Source of the DNA: Cytophagaceae bacterium
Lineage (GTDB): Bacteria > Bacteroidota > Bacteroidia > Cytophagales > Cytophagaceae
Length of the DNA: 36,316 nucleotides
NCBI GenBank assembly: GCA_021151805.1
Contig: JAGKWN010000036.1
Span: 1 to 36,316, forward strand
Direction of reading: 5' to 3'
How positions within the stretch are numbered: the stretch's first letter is position 1; each line of letters begins with the position of its first letter. Below are positions 1-8,526 of the stretch, one piece after another. The notes below the pieces were generated by a model. It searched no databases, was not told the origin of the DNA, and worked only from the letters and a program-made list of their open reading frames with translations. Made by a program: the position numbers and the translations under genes.

Positions 1-1
1 A

Positions 2-460
2 ACCATTACCGGTACAAACTTCAGCGGCATAACAAAAGTAAGCTTCCAGAATGCAGATGTAACAACAGGCTTTACCAACAATACGTCAACGTCTGTAACC
101 GTAATAGTACCTGCGGGTGCTGCAACCGGCCAGATCACTGTTACTACTGCTGCCGGCACATCGGCACTGAGCGCACAGACGTTTACCGTTGATGATCCCC
201 TGGCTTTAAAAGATGCATTGCTCATAGACATGCTGATCTATCCGAACCCGGTTGAAGAAACCTGTTTCATTCAACTGAATAAAAACATGAACCTTACTAC
301 CGCTACGATTTATTCTGCAACCGGTGAAGAAATCAAGCAGGTAGAATTAAATGCATTAAAAACAGAAATCGACACCCGGGATCTTTCAGCAGGCATTTTT
401 ATTCTGACAGTAAAAAATACAGCAGGGGAATCTGCAAGTTACAGACTGATCAAGAACTAA
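2..460 (+). CDS. C-terminal part of a T9SS-secreted protein with a TIG/IPT domain (5' end outside window)
   Basis: The reading frame is open from base 2 to the stop at 458-460, so this is the last ~152 residues of a longer gene that begins before the window. Residues about 1-55 look like an IPT/TIG immunoglobulin-like domain (ITGTNFSGITKVSFQ, then a Thr/Val-rich strand pattern ending in ITVTTAAGTS). After a short linker, residues about 70-152 form a typical type A T9SS sorting domain: YPNPVEE, a Gly-Glu-Glu turn, LSAGIFILTV and a final basic LIKN. Such tails direct Bacteroidota proteins through the outer membrane by the type IX system and are normally removed or anchored at the surface. The catalytic or adhesive N-terminal part is not visible, so the role of the full protein cannot be named. 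The internal ATG at 218 lies inside the sorting domain and is not a real start. Confidence 0.88.
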   Translation, partial: TITGTNFSGITKVSFQNADVTTGFTNNTSTSVTVIVPAGAATGQITVTTAAGTSALSAQTFTVDDPLALKDALLIDMLIYPNPVEETCFIQLNKNMNLTTATIYSATGEEIKQVELNALKTEIDTRDLSAGIFILTVKNTAGESASYRLIKN

Positions 461-483
461 TATTATTTTAAGCTATGGAAAAT

Positions 484-522
484 AAAAAAGGTGATTATGC
501 GCTGAGCATAATCACCTTTTTT
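484..522. terminator. Bidirectional intrinsic terminator
   Basis: A perfect inverted repeat has 17-bp arms (484-500 and 506-522) around the 5-nt loop gctga. The arms begin with six A and end with six T, so each strand has a GC-containing stem followed by a U tract. It sits between two convergent genes, the T9SS protein ending at 460 and the desaturase ending at 544, and can stop transcription from both sides. Confidence 0.92.
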
Positions 523-543
523 ATTTAACTGATTGATTTTTTA

Positions 544-1635
544 TTATGCAGCTTCCAGACTGTATTTCTTCAATACCTGGTAGTGAGACTGTAGCGCTGT
601 GAAGAAAGTGTCGTTATATAAGTAAGGTACACCCATGGACTCAGCCGTTTCTTTAACAATTTTTGAAATGGCAGGGTAGTGGATGTGACAAACCTTAGGG
701 AACAAATGATGTTCAACCTGAAAATTCAATCCGCCGCAAATGAAGCTGGTAAGGAATGAATTCATACCAAAGTTAGCAGTCGTACACATTTGGTGCACAG
801 CCCATGCTTCTTCAATATTACCGGCTTCGTTAGGAGCAGGGAAAGAAGTTTCTTCAACTACGTGTGCTAATTGGAACACAAGACCCAGTGTGAAACCCAT
901 TGCAAAATGCATGGCGATGAAACCGATCAGGAATTGCCACCAGGTAATATCCAGAACGATAAGTGGTATTACAATGAAGATTGCATAGTTGATTGCCTTG
1001 TATACAAACAATTCAACATAATCTCTTGTAGTATAGTGATTCGTAACATGCTGGCCGATTTTATCCTGGAACATTTTCATGTAATCTTTGCGCAATACCC
1101 ATGAAAGGCTGGCAAAGCCATACAGGAAGAATGCATATAAATGCTGGAAACGCTGGATCTTGCTTTTTTTATCGCCGGCAGTTAAACGGATCAAGCCTGG
1201 AGCTACAATCAAATCTTCATCATGCGCTTCAATATTGGTGAAGGTATGGTGAACGATGTTATGGCTTACCACCCATACTGAAATGTTCGCGCCAAGAATG
1301 TTGAATGTATATGCAAGCAGATTGTTTACCCATTCTTTTGAAGAATAAGAACCGTGCATGGCATCATGTGAGATATTGAATGCAGATGCAGCTTTAAATA
1401 CGCCCATAGCCATTGCTAAAAGCAGCATGGTAAGCAGAGAATAATTTTGAGACAAAATTAAACCATAGAATACCCAAACGCCACCAAAGAAAAAGATGCT
1501 TTTAAAAATCATCAACGCATTCGCATTTTTCGAAATGTTGTTTTCTTTAAAGTATTGATCAACATTTCGTTTCACTGTTACAAAGAACTGAGAATTTTTG
1601 GTGTCAATAAATTTTAAACGTGTTGTTGCAGACAT
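544..1635 (-). CDS. Membrane fatty acid (acyl lipid) desaturase
   Basis: This 363-residue integral membrane desaturase would insert a double bond into acyl chains using O2 and a di-iron centre. All three histidine boxes are present: HDAMH at residues 90-94, HNIVHH at 125-130, and QVEHH at 306-310. A Gln-first third box is typical of the front-end (delta-5/delta-6, linoleoyl-CoA type) desaturase branch. Hydrophobic stretches around 45-85 and 210-260 fit the usual two membrane hairpins. No N-terminal cytochrome b5 domain is present, so a separate electron donor is needed. The ATG at 1635 gives the family's usual length. It is convergent with the T9SS gene across a shared terminator and divergent from the DJ-1 gene. 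Membrane fluidity adaptation is the likely role; regiospecificity cannot be read from sequence. Confidence 0.93.
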   Translation of the reverse strand: MSATTRLKFIDTKNSQFFVTVKRNVDQYFKENNISKNANALMIFKSIFFFGGVWVFYGLILSQNYSLLTMLLLAMAMGVFKAASAFNISHDAMHGSYSSKEWVNNLLAYTFNILGANISVWVVSHNIVHHTFTNIEAHDEDLIVAPGLIRLTAGDKKSKIQRFQHLYAFFLYGFASLSWVLRKDYMKMFQDKIGQHVTNHYTTRDYVELFVYKAINYAIFIVIPLIVLDITWWQFLIGFIAMHFAMGFTLGLVFQLAHVVEETSFPAPNEAGNIEEAWAVHQMCTTANFGMNSFLTSFICGGLNFQVEHHLFPKVCHIHYPAISKIVKETAESMGVPYLYNDTFFTALQSHYQVLKKYSLEAA

Positions 1636-1869
1636 TTTAGGGAATAAATAAGTTGAATGTATACGCTATCTATAATAGAATAGAATTTTATAAATTTACG
1701 ACAAATCAACGAGTCATTTGCCCTTATGTAAGAATTAATATCGGGAAAATGATAAATAATACCTCTAAAAACTCATTAAATGACATTAGTCAGGTTTTTA
1801 GGGAATATATTTTAATTCTTGCAAAAGAAAATTTCGTTGGTAATTGTTTTGTGAATCTTCTACATAACG

Positions 1870-2406
1870 ATGAAAAGAAAGATATTATTAGTACTGGCCT
1901 CTAATATGTTTAGAGATTGCGAATACCTGGTGCCTAAGGCTTTTTTTGAGCAGGCTGGCTTTGAGGTGTCTACAGCATCTACAAAAAAAGTATCTACCGG
2001 AAGGTTTGGCTATCAGGTTACTAACACCCATTTAATAGAAGATGTGAAACAGCAGGAATTCGAAGGGATTTATTTTGTTGGTGGCGGCGGTTCTGCGGAG
2101 TATGCAGATAATGAAACTGCAAAGGCACTTTTTAAGTCATTTTTAACGAACAATAAACCAATCGCCGCTATTTGTGCAGCTCCGAGAAATTTTCTGAAAT
2201 GGGGTTTGCTGGAAAATAAAAATGCGACGGGTTTTGATGCCGACGGTGTATTTTCTGAATTGGCTTTACAGTATGGAGCAACAGCCATGCCCGGGCAAAA
2301 AGTAGTAACCGATGGCTTGATCCTGACCGCGAACGGTCCGGAAGCTTCAGAAGAAAGTGCATTGAAATACATGGAATTATTGAACCAGATAAATACAAAA
2401 AAATAG
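1870..2406 (+). CDS. DJ-1/PfpI family protein (YajL/ThiJ-like)
   Basis: This 178-residue single-domain protein has the DJ-1/PfpI flavodoxin-like fold. The N-terminus (KRKILLVLASNMFRDCEYL) leads to the conserved Glu18 that activates the nucleophile in this family. The nucleophile elbow is AAICAAP with Cys102. The glycine-rich stretch VGGGGSAEY at about 70-78 also fits the family. Members act as glyoxalase III/deglycase-like enzymes, peptidases or redox-responsive chaperones, and the exact activity cannot be assigned. No third catalytic residue is clear. The stop TAG at 2404-2406 touches the ATG of the pseudouridine synthase, so the two genes are almost certainly cotranscribed. The 234-base gap upstream is AT-rich and shared with the divergent desaturase. 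Confidence 0.88.
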   Translation: MKRKILLVLASNMFRDCEYLVPKAFFEQAGFEVSTASTKKVSTGRFGYQVTNTHLIEDVKQQEFEGIYFVGGGGSAEYADNETAKALFKSFLTNNKPIAAICAAPRNFLKWGLLENKNATGFDADGVFSELALQYGATAMPGQKVVTDGLILTANGPEASEESALKYMELLNQINTKK

Positions 2407-3078
2407 ATGTCGATCATTATTTATGTTCCCGATCATATACTTTATGAAGACAAATCTATTCTGGTGATGAATAAGCCGGCAAGCCTGATGGTAGAGCCGG
2501 ATAGGAACGGGCATCCGAATTTATTACAGCAGGTGCAGAAGTATATACGGAAATCTACACACCCAAACAACGAAGTATACGCGCAGCATATTCACAGACT
2601 GGACAGGCCGGTGAGCGGTATTGTTTTGTTTGCAAAAAAGAAATCCATGTTGCGTGATCTGAGTGAACAGTTTGCACAGCGTACTGTTAAAAAATTTTAC
2701 CAGGCACTCACACCGGCAAGTACAGAAAGCACTTCGGGAAAATTAATGCATTGGCATTATAAAGATTCGAAAAATAAAAAAGCCATTATTCATTTAAGCG
2801 AAAAGCCGGATTTTGATCCGGTATCCTTGTCTTATACAAACACAGTATATAAAGAAAAGTATTCATTGTGGAATATAGAATTGCATACCGGTAAGTATCA
2901 CCAGATCCGCGCACAATTGTCTGCTGCAGGCTCGCCAATCCTGGGAGATGTGTTGTATGGATCAACGATTGAATACGCACCCAACTGTATTGCATTGCAT
3001 GCGGGCAGACTTGAGTTCACGCATCCGCTTACGAAAGAGCGCATGTGTATGGAAGCGGTTCCGCAATGGTTAGTATAA
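2407..3078 (+). CDS. RluA-family pseudouridine synthase
   Basis: This 223-residue enzyme isomerises a uridine in rRNA or tRNA to pseudouridine. The catalytic signature HRLDRPVSGIVLFAKK places the active-site Asp at residue 66. The N-terminal ILYEDKSILVMNKPASL and the later TGKYHQIRAQL and GDVLYG motifs are typical of the RluA/TruC branch. No S4 domain precedes the catalytic domain, as in short tRNA-type (TruC/RluA-like) members rather than RluC/RluD. The start is the ATG directly abutting the upstream DJ-1 stop codon, which implies translational coupling. The gene ends only 10 bases from the end of the convergent deacetylase, with no obvious terminator between them. The substrate RNA position cannot be told from sequence. 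Confidence 0.92.
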   Translation: MSIIIYVPDHILYEDKSILVMNKPASLMVEPDRNGHPNLLQQVQKYIRKSTHPNNEVYAQHIHRLDRPVSGIVLFAKKKSMLRDLSEQFAQRTVKKFYQALTPASTESTSGKLMHWHYKDSKNKKAIIHLSEKPDFDPVSLSYTNTVYKEKYSLWNIELHTGKYHQIRAQLSAAGSPILGDVLYGSTIEYAPNCIALHAGRLEFTHPLTKERMCMEAVPQWLV

Positions 3079-3088
3079 CCTGCACGCA

Positions 3089-3892
3089 TTAAAGTAACGA
3101 ATATTTCGATAGATGAATTGAAAGCCCTTTCAGCAAATCATTCCAGTTGCAGTTCATTAAAAAATCGTATTCATTCTTTCGTTGCAGGTATGAATCCGCT
3201 CTGTCAGCCAGTGCGGGGTGGCACATCCATTCAATGGTTTGATAAGATGAAGTGTTCAAACGCTTTAGCAATTCCGGAACTTGCGAATCGAAGCTGAAAT
3301 GTTTGTTTGTAAAATCAGTAATCAATACATCCGGACTCGAAAACTGTCGCAGATTTTTTTTAGTGCTTGCACAAAATCCTGCTACAATAATTCTTCTGGT
3401 ATCATAAATAGAATACGGCATACAGTTGCGGATCTTTTTAATGCCAACCTCATGTAAAGCCTGTGTAATCATGCTGCTCAAAAAAGGATATTGATGCAGA
3501 TGCTGATGGCTGTCGGCATGACTCACTTTAATACCGGCATCTTTCAATAAGTTATGCTGCGCTTTAATTTCATGGCATATATCTTTGTAAACAACCTTTC
3601 CTGTAAGCGCTTTCACAAATAACTCTTTTGAAGAATAAAATGCACCTGTTTCATCTTGAATAGAAGAGGAAGATTTTTTTAAAACAGGTGTGCCTGCATT
3701 TAAACAAACATGCATACCAATAGAAACAGCATGCCGGTATTGCTGTATGCGCTTTAACTCTACTGCTGTACAATGGTTTGCTAGTACGCTTACATTTTGA
3801 ATTTTTTCACCTGCAATAAGATTCAGAATGCCGGCTGTGGCGTCTTTGTCCCAGCCATAATCATCGGCATTAAGAATTAGTTTCTTTTGCAT
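3089..3892 (-). CDS. YdjC/ChbG-family carbohydrate deacetylase (NaxD/HpnK-like)
   Basis: This is a metal-dependent deacetylase of the YdjC superfamily, 267 residues from the ATG at 3892. That start places the conserved LILNADDYG at residues 5-13, as in the family; the open frame to 3967 adds a non-homologous extension inside the upstream gene. Visible metal or catalytic residues are Asp10-Asp11, His61 in GMHVCLN, and the SHADSHQHLH cluster at 124-133. Family members remove N-acetyl groups from amino sugars: ChbG acts on chitobiose, and Francisella NaxD acts on undecaprenyl-phosphate-GalNAc. The gene overlaps the upstream GT2 by 23 bases and is last in a four-gene minus-strand operon. This context supports a NaxD/ArnD-like role on a lipid-linked sugar more than chitin catabolism, though that is inference. 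Confidence 0.86.
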   Translation of the reverse strand: MQKKLILNADDYGWDKDATAGILNLIAGEKIQNVSVLANHCTAVELKRIQQYRHAVSIGMHVCLNAGTPVLKKSSSSIQDETGAFYSSKELFVKALTGKVVYKDICHEIKAQHNLLKDAGIKVSHADSHQHLHQYPFLSSMITQALHEVGIKKIRNCMPYSIYDTRRIIVAGFCASTKKNLRQFSSPDVLITDFTNKHFSFDSQVPELLKRLNTSSYQTIEWMCHPALADRADSYLQRKNEYDFLMNCNWNDLLKGLSIHLSKYSLL

Positions 3893-4865
3893 GTTTTGTT
3901 TGAGAAATAATCGAGCGTATGGAATAAGGAGACATGCGTTTTTGTCCGAAGTAATTGTATACACCAACTTCCGCCAGTATGCCGATGCTGATAAACAGCA
4001 TACCCATAATAATCAGTATGGCGCAGGAGAAATATTCCACAATGAAATCTTCTTTTACATTGGTTTGAAAAAAGAAACTGCCGATGGCAAAACCAATAAG
4101 ACCAATCAATCCGAAGAAGAACATGCCCGCACCAATGCTCCCGAATAAACGGAAAGGTTTCTTCAGATAAGAAACAAAGAATTTCAGGAAGATCAGATCC
4201 AGCAATACTTTCCAGACTTTGTTCATTTTGTAATTGCTCGTGCCGTACAAGCGCGGATGAATGGTAATAGGGATTTCGGTATATTTGATTCCTTTGCGTG
4301 CTACAATAGCACCTAAGAAACGGTGGCTGTCGCCCAGTAGATTTGAATGTTTCAGGAGATACGAACGGTATGCTTTGAACGTAGCGCCGAAGTAACTCAT
4401 TTCAACCTGTGCCAGCTTGCTGATCAGTTTATGAGCCAGAGCAGAGAGTTTGCTTTTCAACCAGCTGTCGGGTCTGCTTTCTTTTGCACCACCAACAAGA
4501 TCATAACCTGCTTCAATTTTTTCCATGAAGCGAATGATATCTGCCGGGTCGTGCTGCAGGTCACCATCCATGGCAATGATCACATCACCTTTCGCCAGTT
4601 CAAAGCCTGCGCGGAGTGCTATGGTTTGTCCGTAATTGCCTGCGAGGTCAATGCCTTTCAATTCTGAAAAGATCAGGCACATGTCGGAAATCATTTTAGC
4701 AGAATTATCCATGCTGCCATCGTTCACCAGAATAATTTCAAAATTATAGGGAAGTGAATCGAGCACCTGGTGCAGACGGCTGCAAAGTTCTGCAATGTTA
4801 CTTTCTTCGTTGTAGATGGGAACAACAACGGAAATTTTCTTTATCGAAGTATTATGATTGTACAT
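3870..4865 (-). CDS. Polyprenyl-phosphate glycosyltransferase, GT2 (ArnC/GtrB/FlmF-like)
   Basis: This 331-residue family 2 glycosyltransferase is of the dolichyl/undecaprenyl-phosphate sugar synthase type. The GT-A domain (about 10-225) shows VVVPIYNEESN at 13-23, ILVNDGS at 45-51, and the Asp motif AMDGDLQHDP at 98-107 for metal and nucleotide-sugar binding. Two C-terminal membrane helices lie at about 241-265 and 278-303, as in ArnC, GtrB and FlmF. It likely moves a sugar from UDP-sugar to undecaprenyl phosphate on the cytoplasmic face. Its start overlaps the flippase-like gene by 14 bases and its end overlaps the deacetylase by 23 bases, so the genes are translationally coupled. The sugar cannot be read from sequence, but the adjacent deacetylase suggests an N-acetyl hexosamine. 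Confidence 0.9.
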   Translation of the reverse strand: MYNHNTSIKKISVVVPIYNEESNIAELCSRLHQVLDSLPYNFEIILVNDGSMDNSAKMISDMCLIFSELKGIDLAGNYGQTIALRAGFELAKGDVIIAMDGDLQHDPADIIRFMEKIEAGYDLVGGAKESRPDSWLKSKLSALAHKLISKLAQVEMSYFGATFKAYRSYLLKHSNLLGDSHRFLGAIVARKGIKYTEIPITIHPRLYGTSNYKMNKVWKVLLDLIFLKFFVSYLKKPFRLFGSIGAGMFFFGLIGLIGFAIGSFFFQTNVKEDFIVEYFSCAILIIMGMLFISIGILAEVGVYNYFGQKRMSPYSIRSIISQTKHAKETNS

Positions 4866-5718
4866 AATAGGTTTTACTAATAGGTTTGAATATGAAATAA
4901 ATTCCTAATGAAGAAATCAGTAATGTGATCATGTAAAACAGTAAACCTATACAAACAGCTTTATCTGTTTGTATCATGAAATAATTTGCCGCCACCATGA
5001 AGGTATATTCCCGTGCGCCCAGTCCGCCTATGGTTAAAGGGATTACAGCAACAATAGAAGAGATCAGGAAAATTAAAATATAGATCCACACATGCTGTTC
5101 TATGGATAAGGATCGTATGAGGCAGCAGGCGCATAATGATTGACACAATTGTACAGCCCAGGAAAGTACTTCGGTTTTAATAGAAAATATTTTTACCTGA
5201 ACCAAAGTTGGAAGCAGAATATAATAGATGACATTGACCAGCAGCAATGCCAGCGACAGGATGATGAAATAATCCTGAAACAAAAACAGAATGAGCAGAA
5301 TACCGGCGATGTTAACAAGAGCAACAAGTCCGCTGATGCGGTCAAAGAAAATAAGCAGTGCAATTTTCTTTGTTTTGCAACCGAAGTCACGTTCAATCTT
5401 GATTACTTTGTAGGCATCGCCGCCAACACCACTCGGAAGAATAAAGTTGTAGAGCATGCCCAACAGGTATAATTTAAAATTATATCCACGGGGAATGATA
5501 ACATCCGCATTGGAGAAAATATCATGAAAGCGTGCTGCTGAAATGTATTTAGAGCAGGCAAACAGGAGCAGTGCCGTGGTAAGCCAGAAAACATTTACCC
5601 GGCTTAATACCGCAAGCAGATCACGAACAGGAATATTCATGAATACAAAGCCCAGCGCAATGCCAGTAATGATCAGCTTTAGCAGCAGTTTTATATATGG
5701 ATGATTATACCACTTCAT
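4852..5718 (-). CDS. Flippase-like membrane protein (LPG synthase TM / UPF0104 family)
   Basis: This 288-residue polytopic membrane protein has roughly eight hydrophobic segments. The family hallmark is the stretch LPSGVGGDAYKVIKI followed by LLIFFDRISGL at about residues 94-132, seen in the lysylphosphatidylglycerol-synthase transmembrane family (UPF0104). It lacks the C-terminal aminoacyl-transfer domain of MprF, so only the membrane half is present. Stand-alone members often occur beside lipid-linked glycosyltransferases and are suspected to move lipids across the membrane. It overlaps GT39 by 4 bases (ATGA) and GT2 by 14 bases. A role in flipping the polyprenyl-phosphate sugar made by the GT2 gene to the periplasm is inferred from position only. 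Confidence 0.82.
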   Translation of the reverse strand: MKWYNHPYIKLLLKLIITGIALGFVFMNIPVRDLLAVLSRVNVFWLTTALLLFACSKYISAARFHDIFSNADVIIPRGYNFKLYLLGMLYNFILPSGVGGDAYKVIKIERDFGCKTKKIALLIFFDRISGLVALVNIAGILLILFLFQDYFIILSLALLLVNVIYYILLPTLVQVKIFSIKTEVLSWAVQLCQSLCACCLIRSLSIEQHVWIYILIFLISSIVAVIPLTIGGLGAREYTFMVAANYFMIQTDKAVCIGLLFYMITLLISSLGIYFIFKPISKTYYVQS

Positions 5719-7286
5719 TTTTTTACCAGGTACAGCGTTTGGTTGTTGTAGGAAACAGGAAACTGATAAATAATCGATCTAATGTGCAGTGAATCGAGTT
5801 GTGATTTTCTTCCGATGTAATAATTGCCTGCTACCGGAGCACCTGATTCACTGTAAATAACCTCGCCTTTCTGTGCGGTGATGTAGTAGAGGATGTCGTC
5901 GTTTACCGGGGCTTTGTATAAAAGAAAAAGTTTTTCTCCTTTGGTAAGCTCGGCAATGTTGTAGCCGATTTTTTTATTCGCGCTTTCCGGAGCTTCCTTT
6001 TTTCTTAAGGGCAGTATAAACAAGTTGAAATTCATCCGGATGATCAACAGCAGCAACACAAGCATAACCATGTTGGTAATGTTTTCCATAAACAGACAAA
6101 CAAGTAAAATAACAATTGCAACAATGGATATTGAAGCGATAGCAATTCTATCGGGAATAAAATTCAAGCGTTGTAAAAAGGGAAGTATGCCAATGGCAAT
6201 AATCGCAGCAATAGCAATAAATATTAACAAATAGCTGATGTAGGATTCTGTTTTTTGTGATCTGAATTTTTCATACGTATAAAAGAGAACCGTGAAGAAT
6301 ATGGGCAGGAACATGAACAGATAACGCGGGCGGGTTTCTGCTGAGAGCCAGTATAGCCAGAGATTGCAGCCAAAGATCAGCAGCGAAGCAAATACAAAAT
6401 CATTTTCACGGATAACATCCTTGAATTTTTTATTGAAACAAAAAAAGATCAATAAGCTATAAGGTAAAAAATCGGCAATAAAATTAAATGGAAATTGGAG
6501 GATGTGAGAAAGTGTATCTGTAATACTGGTTGACACAGGTGTACGTTGTGTAGATTGACTGATGAGCGCACGCAATACTTTTTCAATGGATCCATACGAT
6601 CCGTATTCGTAATAATAGATGGCTATGCAAAGTGAAAAAATAGAAATGCCTGCCAGATGCGACCAGCTAAAGAGTTTATGAAATGTTTTTCTGTAAATGA
6701 AAACTCCGGCGAGTGTAAATGCCTGAAATGTGCATGCTGGCAAGCCTTTCAGGAAAAAGGCTATGGTGCACAAGAGATAAGAGAAAATAAAAAGCTGTGT
6801 GTATTTAGGTGTTTTTGAAAATACAAGAATGATATAAAAATTTGCAACTATAATAAGTGCAAACACCGGATCTATGTAGCCCATCATAGAATCGTAAAAT
6901 ATAATTCTACCGCAGGTTAGAAATGCAATGCTGCTCCACAATGCTATTTGTTTAGACACGTATTTTGAACAGACAACATAATGAAGAATTGATATGAGAA
7001 AGAAACTTATGAGAGGGATGGCACGTAAAACACCCTCAGAGAAATCTGTGTTTGAAATGAGGCATGCGATAAGCCAATTAAACAAAGGAGGTTTATTTAA
7101 ATATGCATCACCGCCTAATGTTGGGAAAATATAATTATCCCTCAAAACCATTTCCATGGATACCAACGCACGTATAGGCTCGTCTGCTAATAAGGGCATA
7201 AGACCCAGATTAATAGAGTATACAATAGCAATACCAAGAAGAGCCGCTAAAAAATAGGAATCTTCTTTTTTGAACTGAATTATCAT
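5715..7286 (-). CDS. GT39-type membrane glycosyltransferase (ArnT/PMT/FlmK-like)
   Basis: This 523-residue integral membrane transferase uses polyprenyl-phosphate sugars as donors on the periplasmic side. The N-terminal signature is clear: LADEPIRALVSMEMV with the catalytic-type Asp35-Glu36, then GDAYLNKPPLFNWL at 59-72, matching the ArnT pattern of Asp-Glu, a Glu-Met helix, and Lys-Pro-Pro. About ten further hydrophobic segments follow, and a soluble C-terminal tail of about 90 residues ends in YLVKK. ArnT and Francisella FlmK transfer aminosugars to lipid A. The gene is first in the minus-strand operon and overlaps the flippase-like gene by 4 bases. The acceptor (lipid A, another lipid or a protein) is unknown, but the neighbouring deacetylase favours an amino sugar. 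Confidence 0.88.
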   Translation of the reverse strand: MIIQFKKEDSYFLAALLGIAIVYSINLGLMPLLADEPIRALVSMEMVLRDNYIFPTLGGDAYLNKPPLFNWLIACLISNTDFSEGVLRAIPLISFFLISILHYVVCSKYVSKQIALWSSIAFLTCGRIIFYDSMMGYIDPVFALIIVANFYIILVFSKTPKYTQLFIFSYLLCTIAFFLKGLPACTFQAFTLAGVFIYRKTFHKLFSWSHLAGISIFSLCIAIYYYEYGSYGSIEKVLRALISQSTQRTPVSTSITDTLSHILQFPFNFIADFLPYSLLIFFCFNKKFKDVIRENDFVFASLLIFGCNLWLYWLSAETRPRYLFMFLPIFFTVLFYTYEKFRSQKTESYISYLLIFIAIAAIIAIGILPFLQRLNFIPDRIAIASISIVAIVILLVCLFMENITNMVMLVLLLLIIRMNFNLFILPLRKKEAPESANKKIGYNIAELTKGEKLFLLYKAPVNDDILYYITAQKGEVIYSESGAPVAGNYYIGRKSQLDSLHIRSIIYQFPVSYNNQTLYLVKK

Positions 7287-7474
7287 TTCCTAAATGTATT
7301 CAATCGGTATTAGCTCAGCGTTAAAGAAATGTTAAATGGGGGTGAATCTATTGTTAGTGAATTGTTAGCGAGATAGCAGGTTAGTTGTTTTTAAGTGCTG
7401 ATTTGCTTATTTTATTATAAGCTGCTTGTAATGCATCTTATTGTTTGAATTTTTAATCAGAATAAAAAAATGTA

Positions 7475-8374
7475 ATGAGTTCAAGTAATAATAATATTGA
7501 AGAATTTTTTTTAAAGATAATTTTAAAGACATCTTTTGTTGGAGTCATATTGGTTACGCTGGCAGATTTCATTTTCAAATCTGAAAAAGCAACCGATAAT
7601 GCATCCCACATTGTTGATATATCGATTTTAGTTTGTTTCAGCGTCGCAATTGTCCTGAACCGCATGAAGAAGCACAAGGCATCGGTTATTGCTGCCACTT
7701 TTTTTCCGCTCCTGTCATTATTCTATTCTACTATTTTTATTCCCCATTCACATTCTGCCATGATTGCCATATTTGCAATCGGATTCATCATTTCAATATT
7801 GCTGGATGGCATCAGTAAAAGTTTCATGCATGGCTACATTGCAGCAGGTATGGCTGTTGTTTTATTTTTTCAGTTGAAGGATCCTGTACTTTATGAAAAG
7901 CATGATAGTAATGAAGTCTTTACCTCATTTATTATTTACATGATCGTTTATTTTGTTATCACGTACTCGGCCAGCGCCTTAAAAGAAAAGTATAACAGCA
8001 TTAACCTTGAGTTACTGGTAAAAAACCAGGAGCTGATAGAGAAAGGCAAAGCCATTGAGAAGCAGAACAAAGAACTGATCGCAAGCGAAAACAAGATGAA
8101 TGAGATCAATGCACACCTCGAACAGATTGTGGAAGAGCGGACAAATAATGTGAAAAGCAAAAATGCCTATCTGGTGAAATATGCATTTGCCAATGCGCAT
8201 CACGTGCGCGGCCCCTTGGCCAGAATACTGGGTTTGCTGCAGCTAGCCAAAATGGAGCAACAAACAGATTATCCTTTTATACTGGATAAAATTGCTCAGC
8301 AGGCAGCGGAAATTGATGAAGTGCTAAAAAATATTAATAAAGAATTAGAAGAAGGACAGGATATCTTCTTCTAA
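7475..8374 (+). CDS. Membrane protein with coiled coil and histidine-kinase DHp-like helix but no ATPase domain
   Basis: This 299-residue protein has about five or six membrane segments (residues ~15-33, 47-63, 70-90, 94-112, 118-134, 148-166) and then a long charged helix (about 168-230), probably a signalling coiled coil. A DHp-type H-box follows: NAHHVRGPLARILGL, with His242 in the position of the phospho-accepting His of HELRTP-like boxes and Arg245-Gly-Pro after it. A second helix reaches about 290, and the protein stops there. The HATPase_c domain with N, G1 and G2 boxes, normally about 110 residues more, is absent, and nothing like it is encoded in the next 270 bases. It is either a kinase that lost its catalytic domain or a dedicated phosphotransfer/phosphatase scaffold acting with another kinase. 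It is followed by two palindromic repeats. Confidence 0.78.
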   Translation: MSSSNNNIEEFFLKIILKTSFVGVILVTLADFIFKSEKATDNASHIVDISILVCFSVAIVLNRMKKHKASVIAATFFPLLSLFYSTIFIPHSHSAMIAIFAIGFIISILLDGISKSFMHGYIAAGMAVVLFFQLKDPVLYEKHDSNEVFTSFIIYMIVYFVITYSASALKEKYNSINLELLVKNQELIEKGKAIEKQNKELIASENKMNEINAHLEQIVEERTNNVKSKNAYLVKYAFANAHHVRGPLARILGLLQLAKMEQQTDYPFILDKIAQQAAEIDEVLKNINKELEEGQDIFF

Positions 8375-8403
8375 TTTTCAATATAGCCCCGCTTGTTTAT
8401 GGC

Positions 8404-8503
8404 TACGAAACCTTATAGGTTTTGTAATTTCAATCACGAATATTTACTAATCCGCAGTTGTATCTTTTATAATCGATCTCTCAGATAGAAAACTATAAGG
8501 TTT
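8404..8503. repeat. Palindrome-ended intergenic repeat, copy 1
   Basis: This ~100-bp element starts tacgAAACCTTATAGGTTTT and ends in AAACTATAAGGTTT, so its ends are inverted copies of each other, and each end is itself a small AAACC/GGTTT hairpin. It is nearly identical to the copy starting 123 bases downstream, with scattered C/T substitutions and one missing C in the right end. It lies between the convergent kinase-like and CHAT genes. It is REP- or MITE-like and encodes nothing visible. Confidence 0.85.
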
Positions 8504-8526
8504 GTTTGGCAAGTAATCTTTATTAG

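Noticed and set aside
1653..1904. 83-codon plus-strand frame between desaturase and DJ-1 genes
   Set aside because: It begins with TTG, lies in the AT-rich divergent promoter region, runs into the start of the DJ-1 gene in another frame and has no recognisable family pattern.
3893..3967. Upstream extension of the YdjC-like deacetylase
   Set aside because: The conserved N-terminal strand and NADDYG motif sit at the usual distance from the ATG at 3892. The extension is antisense-free but overlaps GT2 coding sequence and is not family-like.
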